Origin: an uncultured Eubacteriales bacterium
GTDB taxonomy: Bacteria; Bacillota; Clostridia; Christensenellales; Aristaeellaceae
Assembly: GCA_902793245.1 (NCBI GenBank)
Contig: CADBCX010000007.1
Coordinates: forward strand, 1-52,022
Reading direction: 5' to 3'
DNA: 52,022 bases
Positions 36,301 through 44,445 of this stretch are shown piece by piece (positions within the stretch are counted from its first letter, which is position 1; every line of letters begins with the position of its first letter). The translations under genes and the position numbers were made by a program. Under the pieces are notes generated by a model. That model had not been told where the DNA came from. It saw only the letters and a program-made list of their open reading frames with translations, and made no database searches.

Positions 36301-36380
36301 GTTTCCGGTTAATCCTTATATGGTCCGTATCCGGTTAATTCTCTCCGTTTGCGGAAAATTTAAACCCGTGTTCGGTTAAT
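36301..36380. promoter_or_regulatory. Four operator-like repeats, GTNTCCGGTTAAT
   Basis: GTTTCCGGTTAAT (36301), GTATCCGGTTAAT (36327), GTTTGCGGAAAAT (36347) and GTGTTCGGTTAAT (36368) in direct orientation, spaced 26, 20 and 21 bases, i.e. about two helical turns. They lie between the divergent tail-chaperone and repressor genes and are likely binding sites of the repressor. Confidence 0.7.
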
Positions 36381-36386
36381 CCCACC

Positions 36387-36415
36387 TTGTATTACAGCCC
36401 CGGTTCTGCTATAAT
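36387..36415 (+). promoter_or_regulatory. Promoter of the S24 repressor
   Basis: -35 TTGTAT, 17-base spacer, -10 TATAAT, immediately after the operator cluster. Confidence 0.65.
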
Positions 36416-36444
36416 TCCGGTAGCATTATCAAGGAGGGGTCTGG

Positions 36445-37104
36445 ATGACGCTGAGCGCGAAGCTGAGCCGCCTGAAGGCGGAGCATGGCCTGACCACCGA
36501 GGCGCTGTCCCAGCGGTCGGGGGTCCCGAAAGGGACGATCAACAAGATCCTCAACGGCGAGACCCGCAACCCCACCGTCGCCACGCTCTCGGCCCTGGCG
36601 GAGGCGCTGCGCTGCCCGCTGAGCGCGCTGTGCGGCGAGGCCCCGGCCCTGCCGGAGCAGATCCCCGGCGTGCAAAAGGGCCCCTGGTCGAATCTCAAAA
36701 ACGCCGCCAGCCTGCTGCCCGTCACGAGAAAGAAGGTGCCGCTGCTGGGGGCCATCGCCGCCGGACGGCCCATCTTCGCCGAGGAGACCACCGCCGACGC
36801 CGCGGACTGCGACGGCGCGCTGCACTGCGACTTCGCCCTGCGGGTGAAGGGCGACAGCATGGTGGGCGCGCGCATCCTGGACGGCGACATCGTGTTCATC
36901 CGCCGCCAGGACGACGTGGACGACGGCCAGATCGCCGCCGTGATCGTCGAGGACGAGGCCACGCTGAAGCGGGTCTACCACATCAAGAACGGCCTGCAGC
37001 TGCTGTCGGAGAACCCGAAGTACCCGCCGATGGTGTTCACGCTGGAGGACTACGCCTCCATCCGCATCCTGGGCCTGGCCGTGGGCTTCACCAGCCGGCT
37101 GTAA
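36445..37104 (+). CDS. XRE-S24 phage-type repressor (LexA/CI-like)
   Basis: A 219-residue repressor. The N-terminal XRE helix-turn-helix (LSRLKAEHGLTTEALSQRSGVPKGTINKILNGE, about 8-40) is linked to a C-terminal S24 peptidase. The self-cleavage site LGAIAAGRP holds the Ala-Gly bond (A106-G107), nucleophile S138 (VKGDSMVG) and general base K175 (ATLKRVY); all are present, so RecA-stimulated autocleavage is plausible. SD AAGGAGG. It faces the tail-chaperone/SH3 pair across four operator-like repeats and probably represses them. Confidence 0.93.
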   Translation: MTLSAKLSRLKAEHGLTTEALSQRSGVPKGTINKILNGETRNPTVATLSALAEALRCPLSALCGEAPALPEQIPGVQKGPWSNLKNAASLLPVTRKKVPLLGAIAAGRPIFAEETTADAADCDGALHCDFALRVKGDSMVGARILDGDIVFIRRQDDVDDGQIAAVIVEDEATLKRVYHIKNGLQLLSENPKYPPMVFTLEDYASIRILGLAVGFTSRL

Positions 37105-37131
37105 TCTGTACGAAAGAAAGAGGTGCCCCCC

Positions 37132-37614
37132 ATGTCCATTGCCCACGTCCGCGAATATCTGCGCCCCCTCGGCCTGGAGGGCCGCATATTGGAGTTCCCC
37201 GTGTCCAGCGCCACCGTGGAGCTGGCCGCCCAGGCCGCCGGGGTGATCCCCGCCCGCATCGCCAAGTCCCTGGGATTCATGCTGCCCGACGGGCCGATCC
37301 TGGTGGTGGCCGCCGGGGACGCCAAGGTGGACAACCCCCGCTTCAAGGCCCAATTCCACGTGAAGGCCAAAATGCTGGGCCACGACGACGTGGGCGCGCT
37401 GATCGGCCACGACGTGGGCGGCGTGTGCCCCTTCGCGCTGAACGACGGCGTGCGCACCTACCTGGACGCCTCCCTGAAGCGTTTCGACACCGTGTTCCCC
37501 GCCTGCGGCAGCGCCAACAGCGCCATCGAGCTCACCCCCGACGAGCTCGCCGCCGCCGCCCAGGGCTTTGAGGGCTGGGTGGACGTGTGCAAGGGGTGGC
37601 GGGAAAAGGAATAA
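37132..37614 (+). CDS. YbaK/EbsC-type aminoacyl-tRNA deacylase
   Basis: A 160-residue editing-domain protein: ILEFPVSSATVELAAQAAGVIPARIAKSLGF (lysine of the active site in IAKS), VVAAGDAKVD, and GHDVGGVCPFAL, all YbaK/ProX signatures. Such proteins hydrolyse mischarged aminoacyl-tRNA such as Cys-tRNA-Pro in trans. The start is ATG 37132, six bases after SD GAGGTG; an upstream GTG lies inside that SD. It follows the repressor by 27 bases and may share its transcript; a terminator follows at 37629. Confidence 0.93.
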   Translation: MSIAHVREYLRPLGLEGRILEFPVSSATVELAAQAAGVIPARIAKSLGFMLPDGPILVVAAGDAKVDNPRFKAQFHVKAKMLGHDDVGALIGHDVGGVCPFALNDGVRTYLDASLKRFDTVFPACGSANSAIELTPDELAAAAQGFEGWVDVCKGWREKE

Positions 37615-37628
37615 AACGGGATATATAG

Positions 37629-37657
37629 CCTTCCCCTCTGGGGAAGGTTTTTCTTTT
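37629..37657 (+). terminator. Rho-independent terminator
   Basis: CCTTCCCC-TCT-GGGGAAGG followed by TTTTTCTTTT, just after the YbaK-type gene. Confidence 0.88.
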
Positions 37658-37686
37658 GCCACATATTTTGATTTTGTGAACACATA

Positions 37687-37715
37687 TTGACAAAGTATTG
37701 CGTAGATGGTATAAT
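37687..37715 (+). promoter_or_regulatory. Promoter of the SH3/lysozyme gene
   Basis: -35 TTGACA, 17-base spacer, -10 TATAAT; consensus at both hexamers. Confidence 0.9.
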
Positions 37716-37771
37716 TATTACAAATTTATGACTATAAGCCCTGAAATCACGGCATTTTGGAGATTGATACC

Positions 37772-38965
37772 ATGAATACGCAATGCAAACCATCGAAACT
37801 GCTGCTTCTTCTGCTCCTGGCGCTGGCCCTGCTGCCGGCGGCCATCCCCCATGCGTGGGCGGAGGGAAGCTTCCAGGCCGTGGTGTCGGTGGATTCCATG
37901 AAGGTCTACGCGAAGGAAGCCCCCCACGGCTATCTGGGCGCGCTGCCCAGGGGCACCGAGGTGACCGTGCAGGCCACCGCCGGGAACGCCGCGCTGATCA
38001 GCTACGCAGGCCGGACGGGCATCGCCCAGACCTCCGATCTTTCCCGGGTGGAGGCCGCCGCAGAGGCGACCCTGGAGCGGGCCATGACGGCCACCCGGGA
38101 GACCCGCATCTACAAAAAGCCCTCCACCTCCGCCAGCTACGCCTCCGTGGCCGCGGGCACGAACGTGACCCTGCTGGCCCTCAACGGCAACTGCGCCAAG
38201 GTGCGCTACGGCGGCAAGGTGGGCTACATGCCCTACAACCACCTGGGCGAGCCCGGCAGCGCCACCGTGGAGACCCCCGCGGCGGTGGACACCACCCCCG
38301 TGCAGACCGGCAACGCGCCGGTGGCCGTCAGCCGCGCCTCTCGCGTCTACGCCGACGCCGCCCTCTCCGGCGAGAGCATCTCCGTGAGCAAGGGCACGAA
38401 GCTGACGCTGCTGGCCATCCGCGGCGACTGCGCCATGGTGGAAAAGGGCGGGGCCATCGGCTATATGGCCCTGGGCGACCTGGAGAAGAGCACCGCCTCC
38501 TCCTCCACCCCCGCCAAGAGCAGCAATCCCTTCGCCTCCGGCAGCAACGAAGCCGTCATCTACGCCTTCCTCACCGGCGAGATGGGCTACAACCGCGCCG
38601 CAGCCATGGGCGTGGTGGCGAACATGAAGTATGAGTCCGGCTACCGCCCGGTGTGCGACGGCGACCGCGGCACCAGCTACGGCATCTGCCAGTGGCACGC
38701 GGGCCGCAAGGACAACCTGATCAACTACTGCATGGAAAACGGCCTGGATGTGGACACCCTGGAGGGCCAGCTGCAGTTCTTCCGCTACGAGATCACCACC
38801 CGCTATTCCTCCGTGCACGCCTACCTGAAGGGCGTGGAGAACACCGCCGAGGGCGCCTACGACGCGGGCTACTACTTCTGCTTCAACTACGAGGCCCCCG
38901 CCGCCCGCACCAGCCAGTCCACCAAGCGCGGCACCTATGCCCGGGACACGCTGTTTGTGATGTAA
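37772..38965 (+). CDS. Secreted SH3 x3 protein with phage-tail-lysozyme domain
   Basis: A 397-residue exported protein. Signal peptide (about 1-31, ending AWA/EG), then three SH3-like repeats (about 35-90, 102-165, 190-245), a Ser-rich linker, and a C-terminal domain of about 145 residues. That domain (AVIYAFLTGEMGYNRAAAMGVVANMKYESGYRP...GTSYGICQWHAGRKDNL) matches the phage tail lysozyme family, with a likely catalytic Glu in MKYESG. It should bind and cut peptidoglycan outside the cell. The start is ATG 37772 with GGAG upstream. It has its own consensus promoter. It may be a domesticated phage enzyme for wall remodelling. Confidence 0.9.
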   Translation: MNTQCKPSKLLLLLLLALALLPAAIPHAWAEGSFQAVVSVDSMKVYAKEAPHGYLGALPRGTEVTVQATAGNAALISYAGRTGIAQTSDLSRVEAAAEATLERAMTATRETRIYKKPSTSASYASVAAGTNVTLLALNGNCAKVRYGGKVGYMPYNHLGEPGSATVETPAAVDTTPVQTGNAPVAVSRASRVYADAALSGESISVSKGTKLTLLAIRGDCAMVEKGGAIGYMALGDLEKSTASSSTPAKSSNPFASGSNEAVIYAFLTGEMGYNRAAAMGVVANMKYESGYRPVCDGDRGTSYGICQWHAGRKDNLINYCMENGLDVDTLEGQLQFFRYEITTRYSSVHAYLKGVENTAEGAYDAGYYFCFNYEAPAARTSQSTKRGTYARDTLFVM

Positions 38966-38974
38966 AAAAGAAAA

Positions 38975-39153
38975 GCCTTCCCCTTTGGGGAAGGTGGCCG
39001 AGCAGGCGGCTTGCCGCCATCGCGAGGTCGGATGAGGTCTTTGACGATGGGCTTCGCGCCTTTCTCATAACAAAGGCGCAAGACATATTGTTCGAGGACC
39101 TCATCCGTCTTGCTTCGCTTCGCTCGCAATCCACCTTCCCCAGAGGGGAAGGC
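38975..39153. repeat. Composite element with GCCTTCCCC / GGGGAAGGC ends
   Basis: Begins GCCTTCCCCTTTGGGGAAGG and ends CCACCTTCCCCAGAGG plus GGAAGGC. In between are GGATGAGGTC and its complement GACCTCATCC. It fills the gap between convergent genes and could terminate both. Confidence 0.75.
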
Positions 39154-39162
39154 TTATTTCTT

Positions 39163-39681
39163 TCACTCCTCCACCGTAAACCGCCAGGCGCAGTTGCAGC
39201 TGTCGTCGGTGATGTGGGGATAGCAGCTGACCCGCTCACAGCGGATGCGGTCGTCGATGGCACGGGCAAACTCCCCGAACTCCACCTCGCCCACCTGCTC
39301 GCAGGGGTGCAGCGGCATGCCCTTGCGGGCGCGGGTGTCCTGGACCCGGCAGTACACCGTGCGGAATACCACGGCGTTCTCGCCCTCCCGCACGAACTCG
39401 TGCCGGTTGTGATGGGCGTTGAAGCGCAGGTCCATAGCCCGCATCAGGCCCTCCAGCCCGGGACGCTCCGCGAGGCCCAGGAACTGCTTCAGCCGCCGGG
39501 CCTCGATGGCCGTGTACACCCGCCACACATCCACATCGTGGCGCATGGCGGCGTCCATGCCCTGCTCCTTCTCCACGGACTGGAACCACAGCCCGTCCAG
39601 GGCCAGCCAGTTCTTGGAATAGACGTTCACCAGGTCCATCAGCTGCTGGCGGCTCAGGTGCTCCAAATGCTCGTTGCCCAT
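39163..39681 (-). CDS. DUF6125-like cytosolic protein
   Basis: A 172-residue soluble protein resembling the DUF6125 family: HLSRQQLMDLVNVYSKNWLALDGLWFQSVEK, MRHDVDVWRVYTAIEARRLKQFLGL, and FRTVYCRVQDTRARKGMPLHPCEQVGEVEFGEFARAIDDRIRCERVSCYPH. Conserved Cys and His residues in the second half suggest metal or ligand binding. No function is established to my knowledge. Its ATG lies one base after the stop of the GH127 gene, so it is translationally coupled to it. Confidence 0.8.
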   Translation of the reverse strand: MGNEHLEHLSRQQLMDLVNVYSKNWLALDGLWFQSVEKEQGMDAAMRHDVDVWRVYTAIEARRLKQFLGLAERPGLEGLMRAMDLRFNAHHNRHEFVREGENAVVFRTVYCRVQDTRARKGMPLHPCEQVGEVEFGEFARAIDDRIRCERVSCYPHITDDSCNCAWRFTVEE

Positions 39682-39682
39682 G

Positions 39683-41623
39683 CTATTGCCGGTCTCCCTT
39701 GCCCCGTCCGATGGGGAACTGTCCGATGCGCAGCGCCGTGCCGCCGAAGGGCACCAGCTCGATCACTTTTTCTTCGCTCTCCCGGATGGCGGGCACCATG
39801 GGCACGCTGGCGGCGCTGCCGCCGTCCATGCCCCAATCCACCGGCGCGGCCTTCACCAGCACCTTCACCGGCGCCTCGCCCTTGCCGAAGGCGGCGGGTT
39901 CGCCCTTGCCGTAGACGGCCTTCATGGGCTCGTCCCGCACCAGCGCCCAGTTCCAGGGCGTCTGGGTGGTCACCTGCCAGCTGCCATCCGGAAGCCTCTC
40001 CCAGTCCTCCTTGGGCTGGAAGGCCATCAGCAGCGGGCCCAGCTCCACCGCGCCGGACTGGTGATACCACTTCGTCACCCGCGGCACCGTGGGCAGCTCC
40101 ACCCTTAGCACGTCCCCGGAGCGCCACCTCCGCCGCACGCAGGTGGTGTCCCCGGCGCGCACCTGCATGATCTCGCCGTCGGGCAGGAACACCATGGGCT
40201 GGCGGGTCCAGAAGGGCATCCGCAGGTACAGCGGGAACTCGCAGGGCTGCTTCACGGACACCTGGATCTCCACCGACTGCCCGAAGGGATAGCCGCCGGA
40301 CACCCTGAGCCGCACCGGCACCCCGTCCAGCGTCGCGCGCACCGTGCAGGGCGCGTAGCTGACGGCCTGCAGGCCGCCGTCGCTGGTGGCGTACCACAGG
40401 GAGGCGGTGAACCGCGGCCAGGCCTGCTGGCTGCTGGCCAGGCAGCAGCCCTCGTTGGGCGCGAAGGCGTACAGGTTGGCGTCGTCCGAGTGGTTGTACC
40501 ACTTGCGCTTCTCCCGGCTCACCTTCACCTGGTTCACCTGCTCGTCGCCCTGGTGGGCGGTCATGTCGGCGGTGAAGGCCGCGGGCAGCGCGTTGTAGGC
40601 CAGCTTTTCCAGGATGTCGGCGTATTCCTGGCTGAAATCGCCCAGGCCCAGCAGGGCCTCCAGGGTGCTCATCAGCTCCACCACGGCGCAGAGTTCGCTG
40701 CCCTGGGTGGGGCTGTTGCCGTTCAGGTGTTCGTCGCAGATGAACATGCCGCTGGCCACGCCGTGGTGCTTCACCAGCTTGGCCCAGCCAAACTTGAAGC
40801 CGCCCTGCTCCTTGAAGCCGCTCTTGAACAGGTTCATCACGCCGGGGGCCTTCAGGCCCATGGCCAGGTTCACGCCGTGGGAAAAGTGATACTGCGTATG
40901 GAAATAGGGCCGCTTTTCGCCGATCAACGGCTCGTTCTTCTCCTCGCCCAGGGCCTCCTTGAGCCGGTCCCACTTGAGGGACTTGCTCATGGGCACGGTG
41001 TTGGCAAAGGTGTGGAAGTAGTTCGGCCAGTCCAGGGTCTGCCCCCGCAGCTTCCGGCAGAGCTCGATCAGGTGCTTCTGGCCGGTGATATTGTACAGCC
41101 ACAGCGCCAGCTCCATGTTCTCGCCGCCGCGGGCCACCGCCCACTCCTTCAGGGGATGTTCCTTCAGATTCGCGTACTGATACTTGAAGAACCGGTCCAT
41201 CAGCACCAGCACCCGCTTGTCGCCGGTGGCGGTGAAGTACAGCCGCAGCGCCCGCAGCGCCAGGATCAGCGGCCAGTAATCCTCATTTCCCTCCGGGCCG
41301 AACCACCCGTCCTCCCTCTGGCTGGCGAGGATCCACTCCACGTACCGCTGGGCCTTCGCCTTCAGCGCCTCGTCATCCAGCGTCCAGGCCAGGGCCACCA
41401 GGCCGTCCAGGTAATAGGGCGCGTGCTCGCCCCTGTCGCCCTCGCCGCCCAGCCAGCCGCAGGCGTCGCCCACGTTGGCCCAGACCTCGTCCAGCTTCGC
41501 GGTCAACCCGTCGCGCTGGGTGCGCAGCTGGTCCGCCAGCCAGTCCTCCGGCCGGATGCTGCCCAGGGGCAGCGGGGAGAGGGTGTTGGGCGTCAGGGGA
41601 GCCCGGTTGAAGATGGGTTTCAT
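39683..41623 (-). CDS. Glycoside hydrolase family 127 (beta-L-arabinofuranosidase-like)
   Basis: A 646-residue protein of the GH127/DUF1680 family. The (alpha/alpha)6 barrel carries the cysteine-zinc active site: E310 and C312 in GSELC, and C393-C394 in NEGCC, matching HypBA1 of Bifidobacterium (E338, C340, C417, C418), where the second-group Cys is the nucleophile. WFGPEGNEDYWP, RGGENMELALWLYNITG and PYFHTQYHFSHGVN are family motifs. No signal peptide, so it acts in the cytosol on imported oligosaccharides, probably removing terminal L-arabinofuranose. The start is ATG 41623 with SD GAGGTG. No sugar transporter lies near. Confidence 0.92.
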   Translation of the reverse strand: MKPIFNRAPLTPNTLSPLPLGSIRPEDWLADQLRTQRDGLTAKLDEVWANVGDACGWLGGEGDRGEHAPYYLDGLVALAWTLDDEALKAKAQRYVEWILASQREDGWFGPEGNEDYWPLILALRALRLYFTATGDKRVLVLMDRFFKYQYANLKEHPLKEWAVARGGENMELALWLYNITGQKHLIELCRKLRGQTLDWPNYFHTFANTVPMSKSLKWDRLKEALGEEKNEPLIGEKRPYFHTQYHFSHGVNLAMGLKAPGVMNLFKSGFKEQGGFKFGWAKLVKHHGVASGMFICDEHLNGNSPTQGSELCAVVELMSTLEALLGLGDFSQEYADILEKLAYNALPAAFTADMTAHQGDEQVNQVKVSREKRKWYNHSDDANLYAFAPNEGCCLASSQQAWPRFTASLWYATSDGGLQAVSYAPCTVRATLDGVPVRLRVSGGYPFGQSVEIQVSVKQPCEFPLYLRMPFWTRQPMVFLPDGEIMQVRAGDTTCVRRRWRSGDVLRVELPTVPRVTKWYHQSGAVELGPLLMAFQPKEDWERLPDGSWQVTTQTPWNWALVRDEPMKAVYGKGEPAAFGKGEAPVKVLVKAAPVDWGMDGGSAASVPMVPAIRESEEKVIELVPFGGTALRIGQFPIGRGKGDRQ

Positions 41624-41731
41624 GAAATACACCTCGTCCGTATTCTAAGGGTTGCAGTGCAATGAGGAATTAGGAATTAGGAATGGAAAAAGCAAATCGC
41701 CATTCATTCCTCATTCCTCATTTCTCACTCC
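41624..41731. repeat. GAATTAGGAATT / ATTCCTCATT short repeats
   Basis: GAGGAATTAGGAATTAGG (41662-41680) and CATTCCTCATTCCTCATT (41703-41722) form an inverted short-tandem-repeat pair between the methyltransferase stop and GH127. Confidence 0.65.
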
Positions 41732-42865
41732 TCATTCAAAAATGTGGTATTCGCACTCGATCCGCCCGTTGTAGTAGCGGCGGCGGCGGTTGGCGCGGCG
41801 GCCGTATTCCTTTTCAAAGCCGGTGTCGGCGCTGAACGCGCAGAGCTTCCAGCCGGGGAACCGCTTTTGCAGCGCGCCCAGCTGCTTGGCCACGGCGTGG
41901 GCGGCGCGCATGTTGTCCAGGCGCTCGCCGTAAGGCGGGTTGGCGATGAACACGCCCTGCCCGTCCCCTGCCATGTCCGTCGGCATCACGTCCCGCATGT
42001 CCTTCACGGACAGCCGGATGCGCCCGGCCAGCCCCGCCTGCTTCACGTGGCGGGTCGCCAGCTCGATGGCCTCGGGGTTGATGTCGCTGCCGGAAACGTT
42101 CAGGCTGCGGCGGCTGCCCTCCTCGAACTTCTTCCGCGCCTCGGCCCGGATGGCCTCCAGCTCCTCATGGGGCGCGCAGGGCCAGGTCTCCATGGCGAAT
42201 TTGCGCGTCAGGCCGGGGGCGCGGCCCAGGGCGATGAACGCCGCCTCAATGAGAATCGTGCCCGTGCCGCAGCAGGGGTCGTACAGCGGCTGCCAGGGGT
42301 GCCACCCGCTCTGCAGCACCAGCGCCGCCGCCAGGGTCTCCCGCAGGGGCGCTTCGCCGTTCCAGGTGCGGTAGCCCCGCTTGGACAGCGGTTCGCCGGA
42401 GGCGTCCACCGCCACGGTCACCTGGTCGTTCCGAATGGAGATGTCCACCTGGAAGATGGCGCCGGTCTCGGAAAACCAATCCGCGCCGTAGGCGCTCTTC
42501 ATCCGCTCCACCATGGCCCGCTTGGCGATCTTCTGCACGTCGGAGGGGCTCATCAGCTGGGACTTCACGCATTTGGCGCGGACGGGAAAGCCCGCGTCCA
42601 TGGGCAGCAGCTTTTCCCACTGGATGGCCTTCACGCCCTGAAACAGCTCCTCATAGCTCCTGGCCTCGAACTGGCCCATCACCAGCAGGATGCGGTCGCA
42701 GGTGCGCAGCCACAGGTTGGCCTTGAAAGCGTCGGCAAAGCCGCCCTCGAACATGGCCCCGCCCACGTCCATCACGCGCACTTTCTCCATGCCCAGGTGC
42801 TTCAAATCCCGGCCGGTCATGCCCTCCATGCCGAAAGCCGCGCTCGCAATCCACTTCATCGCCAT
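41732..42865 (-). CDS. THUMP-domain 23S rRNA guanine-N2 methyltransferase, RlmL/YpsC type
   Basis: A 377-residue RNA methyltransferase. An N-terminal ferredoxin-like/THUMP region (about 1-160) precedes the UPF0020 Rossmann domain: DPCCGTGTILIEAAF (SAM-binding motif I, 196-210), GSDINPEAIELA, and catalytic NPPYGERL (309-316) of N2-guanine methylases. Firmicutes members (YpsC) are taken to modify G2445 of 23S rRNA. The promoter at 42920-42948 places the transcription start near 42913, so the upstream in-frame start at 42916 is excluded and ATG 42865 is preferred, although its SD is weak (GGGG). Monocistronic. Confidence 0.92.
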   Translation of the reverse strand: MAMKWIASAAFGMEGMTGRDLKHLGMEKVRVMDVGGAMFEGGFADAFKANLWLRTCDRILLVMGQFEARSYEELFQGVKAIQWEKLLPMDAGFPVRAKCVKSQLMSPSDVQKIAKRAMVERMKSAYGADWFSETGAIFQVDISIRNDQVTVAVDASGEPLSKRGYRTWNGEAPLRETLAAALVLQSGWHPWQPLYDPCCGTGTILIEAAFIALGRAPGLTRKFAMETWPCAPHEELEAIRAEARKKFEEGSRRSLNVSGSDINPEAIELATRHVKQAGLAGRIRLSVKDMRDVMPTDMAGDGQGVFIANPPYGERLDNMRAAHAVAKQLGALQKRFPGWKLCAFSADTGFEKEYGRRANRRRRYYNGRIECEYHIFE

Positions 42866-42919
42866 TAACCCCGTCGCGCCTCCAAAGGGAAACACTTCTC
42901 CCCTATTGTTCCACATTCC

Positions 42920-42948
42920 ATTATAAATGAAAAAAGCCCATACTGCAA
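42920..42948 (-). promoter_or_regulatory. Promoter of the RlmL-type gene
   Basis: -35 TTGCAG, 17-base spacer, -10 TATAAT on the minus strand. Confidence 0.82.
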
Positions 42949-43092
42949 GGCTTCCGGGGGCTGCACGAATATTTAACGGGGGTGAAAAAACAGCGTCACT
43001 TTATGCACGAGGATATAAAAAAGGCGAGCGGCGCATCGCCGCCCCCGCTACGGTGTAACCAATCATCGCGTTGAGAATAATCGATTCGTACA

Positions 43093-43158
43093 GATTCTTC
43101 GCTGCGCTCAGAATGACAACCATGCGCAACCGTGTCATCCTGAGCAAAGCGAAGGATC
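43093..43158. repeat. Inverted-arm repeat
   Basis: GATTCTTCGCTGCGCTCAG and partner CTGAGCAAAGCGAAGGATC; same family as 13898-13962. Confidence 0.85.
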
Positions 43159-43227
43159 TGTACAGTGCGATTGCATTCAACCTTTCATTATCCAGACTTA
43201 GCTGTTCCAGCGTCCTGCCCTGCCGCA

Positions 43228-44235
43228 CTATCCGTTCCGACCGTCGTTGTCGATCTTCCCGTCGAAATAGTCCAATATCTCATGCCACCAGGGGAACAGC
43301 ACGTCGTCCGGCGAGCGATAGATCTCGTGCCTGGCCCACTTCACCAGGGTGCGCTGGCCGTCCTTCAGCCGGGCCGTGAAGGCCTTCTGGGGCTCGGGCA
43401 TCACGGAGCCGTCGTGCTCCGCGGTGTAGATGCGCACCGGCGTCTGAATGCGCTCCACCGCCCCCGGCTCCAGCAGCATCCGGGAGGCCCGCAGGGCCTG
43501 GCCGGTCCAGCCGTAGGTGGGGCCGTTGTTCTGGAAGGCCGGGGTGGCGGCCTTCAGGGCGTCGTACCAGTCGAATCGCTCCTTGCCGCTGGCGGCGGAG
43601 GTGGCGAAGTTCTCCGGGCCGGAGTAGGGCCGGGAGGCGAAGATGCGCTGCTTCGACTTCCCCAGCTTCGCCGCGCCCGCGCACATGGCCCGCGCCAGGC
43701 CCACCGGCAGGCCACTGAGGTTCGGCGCCACCATCGGCGCGCACATGGCCGCCCGTTCAAACACGCCGCTGTGCCGCTCCAGGAACAGCAGGCTCACTGC
43801 CCCGCCCATGGAGTGGCCGAACAGGAACCAGGGCTTCGGCATGGCCGAGAGCCGCGTCTTGACGATGATCTCCAGGTCCCGCACGTACTCGTCGAAGTCG
43901 TCCACATGGGTCACGGAATGCTCCGCCAGCCCCGGCGCGCGCCAGGACCGCCCGTGGCCCCGATGGTCGTAGGCCAGCACGCTGTAGCGCCGGGTGAGCA
44001 GCGAATGGATGAGCTCGGCAAACTTGTCCGCGTTCTCGGTGAAGCCGTGGACGATCACCACGGTACCCACCGCATCCTCGGCGTCGAACCGGCTGGTGAA
44101 GATCGGCCGGCCGCCGTCCCCCGCCACCGTCTCGTCGCTGCGCCGGGCGTTGATCGCGGGCAGCACGATTTCGTTCATCGTCTCGGCATAGCGTTCGGAC
44201 AGCGCCAGCCCGTCGGGATTGAAGCGGTCGCTCAT
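43228..44235 (-). CDS. Alpha/beta hydrolase (monoacylglycerol lipase/S33-like)
   Basis: A 335-residue serine hydrolase. Nucleophile S142 in FGHSMGGAVSLL; oxyanion HGFTENADKF; YDHRGHGRS. Acid D in IYTAEHDGSV and His in WARHEIYRS complete the triad. The pattern is that of cytosolic lysophospholipase/monoacylglycerol lipases; substrate unknown. SD AAGGAGG. Promoter at 44266-44294. It is separated from the exported-protein operon by a repeat cluster, so it is probably an independent unit. Confidence 0.92.
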   Translation of the reverse strand: MSDRFNPDGLALSERYAETMNEIVLPAINARRSDETVAGDGGRPIFTSRFDAEDAVGTVVIVHGFTENADKFAELIHSLLTRRYSVLAYDHRGHGRSWRAPGLAEHSVTHVDDFDEYVRDLEIIVKTRLSAMPKPWFLFGHSMGGAVSLLFLERHSGVFERAAMCAPMVAPNLSGLPVGLARAMCAGAAKLGKSKQRIFASRPYSGPENFATSAASGKERFDWYDALKAATPAFQNNGPTYGWTGQALRASRMLLEPGAVERIQTPVRIYTAEHDGSVMPEPQKAFTARLKDGQRTLVKWARHEIYRSPDDVLFPWWHEILDYFDGKIDNDGRNG

Positions 44236-44445
44236 GGGGATGCCTCCTTGACGTGTGCTGGTTTTATTTTAATCAAGGAAACGCACAATGTCAAGGGACG
44301 AAAGAAGCGCCCCATCGCCCCTTCGGGGTACTTCCCCATTGCGACGGGGAAGCTTTTGGCGGCCTCGCAGCCTTTCCAAAAGCCTCCCTGCCGCAGCGGG
44401 GAGGTGCCTGCGAAGCAGGCGGTGGGGCACTTTCAGGTCGGTCGG
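44236..44445. repeat. Promoter plus CCCCATCGCCCC / GAGGTGCC element
   Basis: After the hydrolase promoter, 44309-44440 is an inverted composite: GCGCCCCATCGCCCCTTCGG and CCCCATTGCGACGGGGAAGC, then AAAAGCCTCCCTGCCGCAGC, GGGGAGGTGCC and GGTGGGGCAC. It probably ends the exported-protein operon. Confidence 0.6.
44266..44294 (-). promoter_or_regulatory. Promoter of the alpha/beta hydrolase
   Basis: -35 TTGACA, 17-base spacer, -10 TAAAAT on the minus strand. Confidence 0.82.

Larger units (their letters stand above)
42866..43227. other. Intergenic region with promoter and paired-arm repeat
   Basis: No gene. Holds the methyltransferase promoter, a GGCGAGCGGCGCATCGCCGCC hairpin near 43023-43043 and the inverted-arm repeat at 43093-43158. 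Confidence 0.6.
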
